Shown here: positions 36,984-45,785 of the stretch, one piece after another
How positions within the stretch are numbered: the first letter of the stretch is position 1
Layout of the letters: each line of letters opens with the position of its first letter
NCBI RefSeq assembly: GCF_017921815.1
Contig: NZ_JAGEMM010000001.1
Coordinates: forward strand, 248,001 to 312,000
Reading direction: 5' to 3'
From: Microvirga antarctica
Lineage (GTDB): Bacteria > Pseudomonadota > Alphaproteobacteria > Rhizobiales > Beijerinckiaceae
Length of the DNA: 64,000 nucleotides
The notes under the pieces: generated by a model
Database searches by the model: none
What the model was told of the DNA's origin: nothing
What the model saw: only the letters and a program-made list of their open reading frames with translations
Position numbers and translations under genes: made by a program

Positions 36984-38171
36984 ATGTCAAACCTCCCTCC
37001 CAAGATCGACGACCTCGGCGAACGCACCCGGCTGGTTCACGCCGGCCGCGACCCGAGCCAGCAGCACGGCTTCGTCAACACGCCGATCTATCGCGGCTCG
37101 ACGGTGCTGTTCCCGACCACCGACGACCTCCTGAACCGCCGCGGGCGCTTCACCTACGGCACACACGGCACACCCACCACGCAGTCATTGGAGGCGGCCT
37201 GGACGCAGGTGGCGGGAGCCGCCGGCACAGTGCTCGCACCCTCGGGTCTTGCTGCCGTAACCCTCGCGCTGATGGCCTTCCTCAAGGCGGGCGACCACCT
37301 GCTGATGACGGATTCGGTCTATCGCCCGACCCGGATTTTCTGCGAGGGGATGCTCAAGAAGTTTGGTGTGGAAACCACCTATTACGATCCGCTGATCGGC
37401 GCCGGAATCGCCGATCTGTTGCGGCCCAATACGAGCGTTGTCTTTACGGAAGCACCCGGCTCCCAGTCCTTCGAGATGCAGGATATTCCGGCGATCGCCG
37501 AGGTCGCCCACGGCCACGGTGCGGTGGTCATCATGGACAATACCTGGGCGACCCCGCTGTTTTTCCCGCCCCACGACCGCGGTGTGGACGTGGCCATCGA
37601 GGCCGGCACGAAGTATCTCAGCGGTGGTTCGGACCTGCTCCTCGGCATGGTCTCGGCGAATGAACGCTGCTTCGCCACCCTACGAAAGACCTATGACGCG
37701 CTGGCCATGTGCCCGGGCCCGGAGGATGTGTTTCTGGGGTTGCGGGGCTTGCGGACGATGGCGCTGCGCCTGCGCGAACATGAACGTCAGGCCCTCGACA
37801 TGGCGAAATGGCTCGGGGACCGCCCGGAGGTGGCGCAGGTCCTCCACCCGGCGCTGGAAACAGACCCTGGCTACGCCATCTGGAAACGTGATTTCAAAGG
37901 GTCGTCGGGTCTGTTCTCGGTGGTCCTGAAGCCCTGCTCGGACAAGGCGCTGGCGGCCATGCTCGACGGCCTCGCCCTCTTCGGCATGGGATTTTCATGG
38001 GGCGGATTCGAGAGCCTGGTGGTGCCCTTCGACTGTGCAACCTACCGGACGGCGACGCAGTGGCGCCCGGGCGGGCACGGTCTGCGCTTCCACATCGGCC
38101 TCGAAGACCTCGACGACCTCAAGCGCGACCTCGATGCGGGCTTTGCGCGATTGCGGGACGCCGACGGCTAG
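36984..38171 (+). CDS. metC: Cystathionine beta-lyase
   Basis: PLP-dependent trans-sulfuration enzyme of 395 residues, converting cystathionine to homocysteine, ammonia and pyruvate for methionine synthesis. The N-terminal segment has TRLVHAGRDP and TPIYRGSTVLFP, the PLP phosphate region YGTHGTPT and the Schiff-base Lys in AGTKYLSGGSDLLLG. The aromatic Tyr of RFTYGTHG is conserved. A cystathionine gamma-lyase or O-acetylhomoserine sulfhydrylase role cannot be fully excluded. The gene is monocistronic, convergent with the LAB_N gene. Confidence 0.92.
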   Translation: MSNLPPKIDDLGERTRLVHAGRDPSQQHGFVNTPIYRGSTVLFPTTDDLLNRRGRFTYGTHGTPTTQSLEAAWTQVAGAAGTVLAPSGLAAVTLALMAFLKAGDHLLMTDSVYRPTRIFCEGMLKKFGVETTYYDPLIGAGIADLLRPNTSVVFTEAPGSQSFEMQDIPAIAEVAHGHGAVVIMDNTWATPLFFPPHDRGVDVAIEAGTKYLSGGSDLLLGMVSANERCFATLRKTYDALAMCPGPEDVFLGLRGLRTMALRLREHERQALDMAKWLGDRPEVAQVLHPALETDPGYAIWKRDFKGSSGLFSVVLKPCSDKALAAMLDGLALFGMGFSWGGFESLVVPFDCATYRTATQWRPGGHGLRFHIGLEDLDDLKRDLDAGFARLRDADG

Positions 38172-38199
38172 GACGGCTGGGCTGAGGCGCGGTCGGGCG

Positions 38200-38571
38200 C
38201 TATCCCGCCGCGCCTTCCGCGCCCACGGCGGCCTCCGCCGCCGCCATCGCCTTGCGCTTCTTGGCATCCTTGGCGATCAGCATGAGATTGCGGATGTAGA
38301 TGAAGATGGAAAAGGCCTGGCCCAGGATGATCACCACGTCTCGCCGCGCAAAGCCGTAGACGAGCGTCATCAGCCCGCCCGAAATGGACAGGAACCAGAA
38401 GCCGACCGGAATGACGCTCTTTTCCGCCTTCTCGCTCGCCAGCCACTGCACCAGAAACCTTGCGCCGAAGACGAACTGGGCGATGACGCCAAAGGCGGCC
38501 CACAGGTCGAACCGCGCCACGAGCACGTCGTAAAAGTAGAGGCCGATATCATGCGACAGCCGCATCAGCAT
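38200..38571 (-). CDS. Lipid A biosynthesis N-terminal domain (LAB_N) membrane protein
   Basis: Membrane protein of 123 residues matching the LAB_N domain (PF07578), with about three helices. Typical wording is FGVIAQFVFGARFLVQWLAS, VIPVGFWFLSISGGLMTL and GQAFSIFIYIRNLMLI. It ends in an Ala/Lys-rich tail. The ATG overlaps the stop of the upstream glycosyltransferase gene (TGATG). Such proteins accompany polyprenyl-sugar synthases and PMT-family transferases in envelope modification loci; the exact role is unknown. Confidence 0.9.
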   Translation of the reverse strand: MLMRLSHDIGLYFYDVLVARFDLWAAFGVIAQFVFGARFLVQWLASEKAEKSVIPVGFWFLSISGGLMTLVYGFARRDVVIILGQAFSIFIYIRNLMLIAKDAKKRKAMAAAEAAVGAEGAAG

Positions 38572-39305
38572 CAGACGATCTCCTGAATGACCGGGACCTT
38601 ACGGCGGCGGCGGATCAGCCACCACACCCCGGCCAGATCGAGAATACCGACCCAAAGGCGATCAAAGAGGCCGTAATTTGACCGACCGGCATGCCGGGGC
38701 CGATCGACCACGTCCACATGGGCAACCGAGTAACCGTCGCGCTTGACCAGGGCAGGCATGAAGCGGTGGAGCGCATCGAAATAGGGCAAAGCCAGGTAGA
38801 CGTCGCGGCGGAACGCCTTGAGTCCGCATCCGGTATCTCGCGTGTCATCCTTCAGGATCCGGCCGCGCACGCCGTTGGCTATGCGCGACTGCCACTTCTT
38901 GGAGGCGCCGTCCTTGCGTCCCACCCGTTGCCCTGCCGCAAGGGCCACTTCCGGAGCGTTCAAGGCCGCCACCAGTTCAGGCAGGAAGGCCGGGTCGTTC
39001 TGCCCGTCCCCGTCCAGCGTAACAATGATATTCGACCGCGCCGCGACCACGCCTGTCCGGACCGCGGCGCTCTGGCCGCAGCTCGACCCATGCCGCAGAA
39101 CCCGAAGCCAGGGGCGCGAGGCCTGCGCCTTGCGGATCTCCGCGATGGTCGCATCGGTCGAGCCGTCATCCACGTAGATCACTTCGAAGGGCGCCAGGAC
39201 GGCGCAGGCCCGCTCGATCTCCTCGAGAAGCGGGAGAACGTTGAGAGCCTCGTTCTTGACGGGCACGACGACGCTGACGCGGGTCGCAGCACTGAGATCG
39301 GTCAT
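38571..39305 (-). CDS. Polyprenyl-phosphate glycosyltransferase (GT2, DPM/ArnC-like)
   Basis: Family-2 glycosyltransferase of 244 residues. VSVVVPVKNEALNVLPLLEE opens the GT-A fold, VIYVDDGSTDAT binds the nucleotide and TLDGDGQNDPAFL is the DxD-type motif. There is no C-terminal membrane pair of the ArnC/GtrB type, only one hydrophobic segment (LWVGILDLAGVWWLI). It probably loads a sugar on a polyprenyl phosphate for the PMT-family transferase just upstream. The ATG 39305 was chosen because the domain begins directly; the ORF is open to 39548. Confidence 0.9.
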   Translation of the reverse strand: MTDLSAATRVSVVVPVKNEALNVLPLLEEIERACAVLAPFEVIYVDDGSTDATIAEIRKAQASRPWLRVLRHGSSCGQSAAVRTGVVAARSNIIVTLDGDGQNDPAFLPELVAALNAPEVALAAGQRVGRKDGASKKWQSRIANGVRGRILKDDTRDTGCGLKAFRRDVYLALPYFDALHRFMPALVKRDGYSVAHVDVVDRPRHAGRSNYGLFDRLWVGILDLAGVWWLIRRRRKVPVIQEIV

Positions 39306-39348
39306 AGGGCAATGGCCTCGAGGCCACCTCTTGATGGAACGAACGGCC

Positions 39349-41058
39349 TCACAGGCCGACCGCGTAGGCTCCGATGTCGAGCCGCCGTCCGCTGTTGATA
39401 TTGAAACCCGCGACCCGGGTCGAGAGCACCGGCTTCTGCCCGAGGCGCTCATTCTCGGCGCGGAACTCGTCCTCGAACCGTTTTTCGACGAAAACGAGCC
39501 GGCATCCGCCGCCCTGTAGGAAGGCTGCTGCCTCGGGACCGCTCTCAAGCATCTCGAGACCGGTCCCCGTCAGGAAGACGAGGCTGGGCTCGCGATAACC
39601 GAGTGTCGCGATGCGTGGGCTGGTGCAGCCCAGATTGCGGGCTACCTCCGCAAGACGCGGCGACACCTTCAGCGACCGCAGATCCAATTGTCCAAGTCCG
39701 AAGACGCCGACCGACAGGAGCATTGCCGCGCCAAAACTCGCCCAGACGCATTTCAGCACCTGGTTCCGCACAAACAGCCACCAGGCATAGAGCGCCGCCA
39801 GCGACGACAGGATCAGAACGGGAAGCGCCCGATAGGGAAGCGTGCCGTCCAACGTCCACGCGGCCACCGCAATGCCCACGGTCAGCCCCACCGGGATCAG
39901 CGCGATCAGGACCGCCGCCACTTTGGCAAGTGGCCGGTGCGGACCCACGAAATGACGGGAGATCGCCATCACCGTCACGATTGCAATCGCCGGATAGAGG
40001 GGCAGCACATAATGGGGCAGCTTGGTCGGAACGAGCTCGAAGATCAGCCACGAGGGCACGATCCAGGCAATGGCAAAGGTCACCGGCTCGTCCCGGCGAT
40101 GAATCCACGCGAAGGGCACGGCGATGGCCGCCAGGATCGCGCCCGGCCAGAACGTCGCGAAGAAGGCCAGAAGGTAGTAGCCAGGCGGGGCCCAGTGGTA
40201 GGTCTGCGCCGTGCCGACCTTTCCCAGCATGTCGTGCCCGACGGCCTCCGCGTAGAACGCGCCGCCGCTTTTCAAAGCGATGGCAACGAACCACGGCAGC
40301 ACGACGAGCACCGTGAGCAGACCTCCATAGAGGGGTCGAAGCGTCAGCAGCCAGCGCGCCGACCGTTCGCGCCAGGTCAGCGAGGCGGCGCTCAGCCCGA
40401 CGAACATCAGGATCAACGGGCCCTTGATGAGAATTCCGGCGGCGAGCCCGACCCAGAAGACCACAAGCGTTCGACGCGGCAGAATGCCGGCCCCACGGCC
40501 GAGATAGGCCCGGGCAAGCCCGCCCATGGTCGCAATAGCGCAAGCCGCCAAAGCGGCATCGGTCTTTGCAAGGCGCGCCTCCACCATCAGGAGGATACAG
40601 GTGGCCATGAAGGCGGCGGCCAGGAAGGCCCCGCGCCTTCCGAGAAACGCCAGGGCCGCCCAGTAGGTGAGAAGGACGGCGGCGAGCGCCCCGAGAAGCG
40701 AAGGAATGCGGTAGAGCGCGATCGTCGTGCGGGCCTCCGGTACACCCAAGGCCTCACCGATGGCGACGGTCCCGGTCTGGAGCCAGTAGATGCCGATCGG
40801 CTTCTTGTGCCGTGCCTCGTCCTGGAAGCGAATATCGACGAGGTCGCCCGTCTCCAGCATCTGCTTCGACGCCTGCGCATAGCGCGGCTCGTCGCGGTCC
40901 ATGGGGTGCAACGAGGTGAAGCCGGGAAGAAAGCAGGCCAGGGATAACAGGACCAGAATCAGGCAAAGCCGCGCATGGCTCCGCTCCGCCGCGCTCGCCA
41001 GCCTGGCCACATGGAAATGGCGCCATGAGCTACGCTGATGCGCGACGTGACCGTCCAT
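39349..41058 (-). CDS. ArnT/PMT-family integral membrane glycosyltransferase
   Basis: Membrane enzyme of 569 residues with about 12 helices, of the ArnT/GT83 kind that moves a sugar from polyprenyl phosphate to lipid A, core sugar or protein. The first periplasmic loop has MDRDEPRYAQASKQML, the family's catalytic acidic motif, followed by HKKPIGIYWLQTG. A soluble C-terminal region of about 130 residues follows. Together with the next two genes it forms a three-gene envelope-modification operon, like the Rgt galacturonic-acid system of Rhizobium (analogy, not proven). Confidence 0.9.
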   Translation of the reverse strand: MDGHVAHQRSSWRHFHVARLASAAERSHARLCLILVLLSLACFLPGFTSLHPMDRDEPRYAQASKQMLETGDLVDIRFQDEARHKKPIGIYWLQTGTVAIGEALGVPEARTTIALYRIPSLLGALAAVLLTYWAALAFLGRRGAFLAAAFMATCILLMVEARLAKTDAALAACAIATMGGLARAYLGRGAGILPRRTLVVFWVGLAAGILIKGPLILMFVGLSAASLTWRERSARWLLTLRPLYGGLLTVLVVLPWFVAIALKSGGAFYAEAVGHDMLGKVGTAQTYHWAPPGYYLLAFFATFWPGAILAAIAVPFAWIHRRDEPVTFAIAWIVPSWLIFELVPTKLPHYVLPLYPAIAIVTVMAISRHFVGPHRPLAKVAAVLIALIPVGLTVGIAVAAWTLDGTLPYRALPVLILSSLAALYAWWLFVRNQVLKCVWASFGAAMLLSVGVFGLGQLDLRSLKVSPRLAEVARNLGCTSPRIATLGYREPSLVFLTGTGLEMLESGPEAAAFLQGGGCRLVFVEKRFEDEFRAENERLGQKPVLSTRVAGFNINSGRRLDIGAYAVGL

Positions 41059-41305
41059 TCAATACTCCGGCGGCGACAAATCTGATCGAGACAAAAATGT
41101 GCCAAGGCAACACCGACCCTGACGGGGGCTGATGTCTCTCAAAGCAGGGGGGAAGTCAAATGTGGCCGGGGTTGTCGGCGGGGCACGCCTTGCAGCCATG
41201 CCAGCGACGGGTCTCAGGGCTCGAAAGCCGGCACGTCAGCCCCCGGACCCGGTCGCCACTCTGCTCAGGCGGAGGCTGCCCGCCCAAGCGAAAGGTATCA
41301 CACGA

Positions 41306-41503
41306 TCAGCCAACGAGTCGGCGGGGTTCGCGGGTCGCCCCCTTGGCGGCCATCCGGAGGCGATCGAGCGCAGCGATGGCAAGACGCGCCTCGGTCAGGA
41401 ACCGCTCCTTCAGAAGCCCCGGCTCGTGGTCCCAGCCCCGGGAATCGTACTCCGATCCGTAGATCGCACGCGCAACGTCTTGGACTTCGTCATCGCTGAT
41501 CAT
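41306..41503 (-). CDS. Small hypothetical protein, 65 residues
   Basis: Unrecognised soluble protein starting MISDDEVQDVARAIYGSEYD and ending in a basic stretch. A good GGGAG lies 6 bases before the ATG. Its pattern (acidic start, a VARAI helix, then ARLAIAALDRLR) is repeated in the next upstream gene (41620-42066), so the two are related. The 247 bases between this gene and the PMT gene hold nothing I can support. Confidence 0.6.
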   Translation of the reverse strand: MISDDEVQDVARAIYGSEYDSRGWDHEPGLLKERFLTEARLAIAALDRLRMAAKGATREPRRLVG

Positions 41504-41619
41504 TCGAATCTCCCTCTCTGACAGACTGTCGCAGTTCGAGGGTAAGGCTCACATGATGCAAGGAAAACAAGGGGGTAGAAGATCGCCATTTCCGGCGGGA
41601 TCTCGAGCGCCAGGCCCGC

Positions 41620-42066
41620 TTAACTGGGCGCTTTTTCGTCTTGCTCGCGATCTTCTCGCGCCGGAGAGGGAATGATTCCGTCGATCTGGACCCATCCGAC
41701 ATCCGGCCGTTCGCAGGGCACGAGATACACGGAACCGCCCTCTCTTTTTGCAACGCGGCAGGCAATCGCCCGCAGGTCGCCGGGGGGGCGATAAATCACC
41801 ACGCTGCCGACAACGAGTTCCTCGGCTGTCCTGGACGGGATGATACCGGCAAAATCGGGATTCTCACCCGATTCCAATTGAATAGCACCACTCTGCTGCC
41901 GGCTGGCACGAAGGCGTTCAAGGGCCGCAATGGCGACGCGTGCTCTGTCTCGGTAGCGATCGCTGACCACTCGAAGGATGGCGTTCGGCTCACGCCCTGG
42001 ATACCAGGCAACACCGCCCACCTTGGCCAGTTCTTCCGCAACGCACTCGACTTCTTCCTCGGACAT
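41620..42066 (-). CDS. Hypothetical protein, 148 residues, paralogous to neighbour
   Basis: Unrecognised soluble protein. The first 50 residues (MSEEEVECVAEELAKVGG, then ARVAIAALERLR) resemble the 65-residue protein just downstream. The remainder (ELVVGSVVIYRPPGDLRAIACRVAKREGGSVYLV) looks like an extra beta-rich domain. The ATG 42066 has GGAG at 5 bases; two other ATGs lie just upstream (42069 and 42078). The 260 bases before galE are AT-rich and contain only a hairpin. Confidence 0.6.
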   Translation of the reverse strand: MSEEEVECVAEELAKVGGVAWYPGREPNAILRVVSDRYRDRARVAIAALERLRASRQQSGAIQLESGENPDFAGIIPSRTAEELVVGSVVIYRPPGDLRAIACRVAKREGGSVYLVPCERPDVGWVQIDGIIPSPAREDREQDEKAPS

Positions 42067-42165
42067 CATTGCTCCCATACGCGCTACTGCGAACGCTTAA
42101 CAACGCACGAACCTAACATTCTATGAATTATTTCACGGGCAACTTGGGGGTAATCAAGAATGAAA

Positions 42166-42193
42166 TAGGTTGCGTTGATTTCGCCGCAACCTA
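42166..42193 (-). terminator. Hairpin downstream of galE
   Basis: A perfect 9-bp stem TAGGTTGCG / CGCAACCTA with a 10-base loop; on the minus strand it is followed by TTTC. It lies 134 bases past the galE stop and may terminate the large minus-strand glycan transcript. Confidence 0.45.
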
Positions 42194-42326
42194 ACACGGA
42201 ATCGACAAGCCGTCGCGCCATATCGTGGCTGTGGAAAGCTGTGGCCGCAAGGGCGCGTTGCAAATCGGGCCGGCGCGATATGACGCGGGGCCGCTTGCCA
42301 GTTTCATAAAAAGGCCGAATCTCAGG

Positions 42327-43322
42327 TCAGCTTGACCTTTGCTGGCGCTCCGCCAAAGCGGCCTCCCAGGCCAGCGCGTGAGCGATGATCGTGTCAAGAT
42401 CGTCGAGAGCGGGACGCCATGCGAGCAGATCGTGGATGCGAGAGACGCCGGCAACGAGGGTGGCGGGATCACCGGCACGGCGCGGAACGATCGTGGTCGA
42501 GAAGGCGACACCGGATACCCGCCGGACCGCCTCGATCACCTCGATCACCGAATGCCCTGTCCCGTAGCCACAGTTCAGGACAGTGCTGGCGCCCCCCGAT
42601 TCGAGATGGGCCAGGGCCGCCAGATGCGCGTTGGCGAGGTCGGAGACGTGAATATAATCCCGCAGGCACGTGCCATCGGGAGTCGGATAATCGGTGCCGA
42701 ACACGTCGACGTGCGTGCGCTGTCCCAATGCGGCCTGAGTCGCGACCTTGATGAGATGCGTCGCGCGCTGGCTCGACTGGCCGCTCCGACCCTGTGGATC
42801 GGCCCCGGCGACATTGAAATAGCGGAGCGCCACATAAGTCAGCGGATAGGCGAGAGCCGAATCCCGCAACATGATTTCAGTCATGAGCTTGGAGGAGCCA
42901 TAGGGCGAGAGCGGCCGAAGATCGGCTGTCTCGGAAATCGGGCTTTCCGCTGCATCGCCGTAGACAGCGGCTGTCGAGGAGAAGATGAAGCGGGTCACGC
43001 CGTTGGCCACCGCAGCACTGAGGAGCGCCCGGGACTTCACCGTGTTGTTCAGGTAGTAGCCAAGCGGATCCGAGACCGAATCCGGCACGACGATCGAACC
43101 CGCAAAATGGGCGATGGCATCGATATCATGCTGGCGGATGATGTCGCCGACCAGGCCTTCGTCGCCGCAATCGCCCTCGACGAACGTCACGTCCGCTGGA
43201 ACGATCCAGCGGAAACCGGTGCTGAGATTGTCCAGCACTACAACCTTCCGCCCGGCATCCAGCAGCGCGAGAACCATATGGCTGCCGATATAACCGGCAC
43301 CGCCCGTCACGAGGATTGTCAT
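42327..43322 (-). CDS. galE: UDP-glucose 4-epimerase
   Basis: Short-chain epimerase of 331 residues, interconverting UDP-glucose and UDP-galactose and so supplying UDP-galactose for the glycan locus. The NAD-binding motif VTGGAGYIGSHM opens the protein. The catalytic pair is Tyr and Lys in SPYGSSKL, with the Ser in FSSTAAVYG. RYFNVAGADPQG is a further family mark. The ATG 43322 was chosen at the Rossmann motif. It is the last gene of the glycan/secretion locus, 47 bases after the beta-propeller gene. Confidence 0.94.
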   Translation of the reverse strand: MTILVTGGAGYIGSHMVLALLDAGRKVVVLDNLSTGFRWIVPADVTFVEGDCGDEGLVGDIIRQHDIDAIAHFAGSIVVPDSVSDPLGYYLNNTVKSRALLSAAVANGVTRFIFSSTAAVYGDAAESPISETADLRPLSPYGSSKLMTEIMLRDSALAYPLTYVALRYFNVAGADPQGRSGQSSQRATHLIKVATQAALGQRTHVDVFGTDYPTPDGTCLRDYIHVSDLANAHLAALAHLESGGASTVLNCGYGTGHSVIEVIEAVRRVSGVAFSTTIVPRRAGDPATLVAGVSRIHDLLAWRPALDDLDTIIAHALAWEAALAERQQRSS

Positions 43323-43369
43323 GATCGAACCTTTTGTCTTGATCGGAGCATGGGGAACGCCCTTCCCCC

Positions 43370-44560
43370 TTAGGGCCTGGATCTGAGGGCGACCGGGACG
43401 CGCACCAGATCGCGATCCCAGGTCACTTTGCAATCCCTTAGCTGATAACGCGTGAGATAGAGAAAGCCTTCGCTGCCCATATCCTCGAAAGAAAGTGTCT
43501 TCGCCTCAGGGTCGATGAGCGTGGGATAGAAATACGCCGAAGGCTCCGCGCAGGATTTGTCCCAGAGCAGAGAGGCCCCCATCACCAGCGCAGGTTGCGT
43601 CCAGGCGAGCAGGTCCCGCGAACTCGATGCGAAGATCCCCTCTTCCACGGTTCCGTCAGCCCGCTTCCGCTTGTCGCCAAACACCGCAACGATCTCGCCG
43701 CTCTCCCGCAACTGCACCATGCCGCCGATCATCCGGCCGAGAAGGTGCGGTGCGACCGGCGTGCAAACGTGGTTGGCCGCATCGGCGGATCCGACCCGGA
43801 ACGGGTCGATGAAGGTCACCGAGAAGGCCGTCCCGTCCCAGGCGCGCCATGCGGTCGGATCGGCCAGGTCCTGCGTGCGGATCAGACAGTTGCCCCTTGC
43901 CTGGTCCCGGTAGCGGTCGGCGAACACGAACGCATAATACCACCCGTCCCGCGCGACGATGTTGGTGGGGTTGGCGTAGCCTACCCGGGACTCGCGATCG
44001 GTCGGGAACGGATAGGGCAAGGTCGCGACGACGGGCGGCTGTCCTTTGTGCTGCTCGGCCGCGAATGTGCGGCCACCATCGTGGGAGACAAGCGCCGTCA
44101 CCGTATTGAGCAGGCAGGCGCTGTAGGCGCCAGCCGGACACTGACCCGGCGTGCGCTCTCCGCGAAGCTCGGTATGCGCCAGGGCGTCCACCCGCCGGCC
44201 GTCGCGGGTATAGACGGCGGAGATCCAGCTCAGATCATTGAAGCTGGCGAGATCCGCGGATCTCCCTGCCTCGAACAGCACCTCGCAGTCCGGCTTCACG
44301 GTCCCGAGGCTCGTGCCCACAAGCGCCCGGTTATCGTTGTGGCTGACGATCAGGCGCACTTCACCGTCCACATTCCGGAAAGCGCGCGCCGGCGCGTCTG
44401 GAACGTTCGTCTTGACGCAGGCCTCACGCGACCAGTCGAATACCGTCTCCACCGGTCCGGTTTGCGCAATCTCGACCTCCGCCCGCGAGGGGTCGGTCCA
44501 GGCCAGAAACAGACCGGCGGCGGCGATTCCACAAAGTCCGAGCCGGACGCGCGGTTCCAT
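43370..44560 (-). CDS. Secreted Asp-box beta-propeller-like protein
   Basis: Exported protein of 396 residues with a signal peptide (LGLCGIAAAGLFLAWTDPSRA, cleavage before EVEI). The mature part contains an Asp-box, SHDGGRTFA, as in BNR/sialidase-like beta-propellers, and blocks such as NPTNIVARDGWYYAFVF that recall GH43/GH32-type propellers. It has eight or more cysteines, suggesting disulfides. No catalytic set could be fixed, so it may bind or trim the exported polysaccharide. Its ATG overlaps the stop of the pyruvyl transferase gene (TGATG). Confidence 0.7.
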   Translation of the reverse strand: MEPRVRLGLCGIAAAGLFLAWTDPSRAEVEIAQTGPVETVFDWSREACVKTNVPDAPARAFRNVDGEVRLIVSHNDNRALVGTSLGTVKPDCEVLFEAGRSADLASFNDLSWISAVYTRDGRRVDALAHTELRGERTPGQCPAGAYSACLLNTVTALVSHDGGRTFAAEQHKGQPPVVATLPYPFPTDRESRVGYANPTNIVARDGWYYAFVFADRYRDQARGNCLIRTQDLADPTAWRAWDGTAFSVTFIDPFRVGSADAANHVCTPVAPHLLGRMIGGMVQLRESGEIVAVFGDKRKRADGTVEEGIFASSSRDLLAWTQPALVMGASLLWDKSCAEPSAYFYPTLIDPEAKTLSFEDMGSEGFLYLTRYQLRDCKVTWDRDLVRVPVALRSRP

Positions 44561-45750
44561 CAGGCGACCTTCTGCACCGGGCTCCGCGCCTTGTCCTGCA
44601 AGACATCCACCATTTTCGTGTCGGCCCCGTTCTCCACCAGAAACTGCTGCATCTCGCGATAGGTGTGGTGATAGGCGCGATTGAACTTGTCGAAGAGGGA
44701 CTGGTCCCAATAATCCTCGATGTTGAAGGCCTTGCCCGAGAACACGTCGAAACTCGGGATCTGGTAAGTCTCGGCGAACTCGACCGTGCGGCTGTCATAC
44801 GTGAAATAGATGGACGGCGTCGCATTCGCGAGCGCCATCAGATTGCCGTGGAGCCGGTAGCCCAGGACAAGATCCTTCTGCTGCACGAGTGCTTCGTAAT
44901 CCGCCACCACATCGGAATAGAACAGGCGCTCCCGGTGCAGGCGCTCCATCGTTTCGTCCATGTACCACTCGGACACCCACTTGTTGGCGCGCAGGCTGGC
45001 GAAGGCCTCCTCCTTCTGCTCGGGCGTGCCGAACACCATCTTCTTCTCCTCGACCTCGCCCTGAGCCATCAGCACCACATCGAACCGCTCCGCGAGGGAT
45101 TTGACGAGGTCCCGATGGAACGTCAGATAGCGCTTGATGTCCTGCGCATAGGACGGCGAGACCTCGCGGCGGACGGTGATGCCCACGTTGCGCACTTTCT
45201 CCAACGCCGGAAGCCGGATTTCGAGGTTCGGATCGTTCCGTCGGAAGGCTGTCGGACACCCCACGATGCGCACGTTCTTGATGCCGATATCCCACAGAAC
45301 CTGGGCCGAATAGGCGCCACGCACGCCGATGGACGTGGTGGAATCGGCCATCATCCGAAGCACCAGCTTGGTCTCGGCGGAGAGTTCGATGTTGCCCTTG
45401 ACGGGCGCCTGCGCGCCAATGCCGAGCGCGATGACGGGGATCTTGAGCCGCTTGAGAACCTCGACGGTCTGGCTCCACCGCATGTCCTTGTGGACATAGT
45501 TCGAGCCGCGCAGGAAGACGTAGTCGTATTCCTCATTCAGCCGGTCGACATCCTCGAGCTTGGGGTCGGCAATGGTCAGCGCGTCGAGCTTGTCGAAATT
45601 GAGCAGCTTCAACGTCGAGTCGAATACGAAGGCGTCGCCAATGTTATGGTAATGATTGATGTGCTTCTGAATGTCCTTGTAGCGGTACCACCGGACATTG
45701 TCGTGATCGTAGACTTCTCCCGACGGGATCATGACGAGGACGCGTGCCAT
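44560..45750 (-). CDS. Polysaccharide pyruvyl transferase family protein
   Basis: Protein of 396 residues in the polysaccharide pyruvyl transferase family (PF04230), which transfers pyruvate from PEP to form ketals on surface glycans. Family features are NHYHNIGDAFVFDS near the start, RGAYSAQVLWDIGIKNVRIVGCP in the middle and the late LGYRLHGNLMALANATPSI. AAAGGA precedes the ATG. Pyruvate ketals on exopolysaccharides are often anchoring points for surface-layer domains (known), giving a plausible link to the secreted proteins of this locus (inferred). Confidence 0.88.
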   Translation of the reverse strand: MARVLVMIPSGEVYDHDNVRWYRYKDIQKHINHYHNIGDAFVFDSTLKLLNFDKLDALTIADPKLEDVDRLNEEYDYVFLRGSNYVHKDMRWSQTVEVLKRLKIPVIALGIGAQAPVKGNIELSAETKLVLRMMADSTTSIGVRGAYSAQVLWDIGIKNVRIVGCPTAFRRNDPNLEIRLPALEKVRNVGITVRREVSPSYAQDIKRYLTFHRDLVKSLAERFDVVLMAQGEVEEKKMVFGTPEQKEEAFASLRANKWVSEWYMDETMERLHRERLFYSDVVADYEALVQQKDLVLGYRLHGNLMALANATPSIYFTYDSRTVEFAETYQIPSFDVFSGKAFNIEDYWDQSLFDKFNRAYHHTYREMQQFLVENGADTKMVDVLQDKARSPVQKVA

Positions 45751-45785
45751 TGGGGGGATTTCCTTTCAATGACGGTTTGACAGGC

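Noticed and set aside
41490-41765. Minus-strand ORF of 91 residues between the two small paralogues
   Set aside because: It overlaps both better-supported small genes in another frame, is Arg/Ser-rich and lacks a ribosome site.
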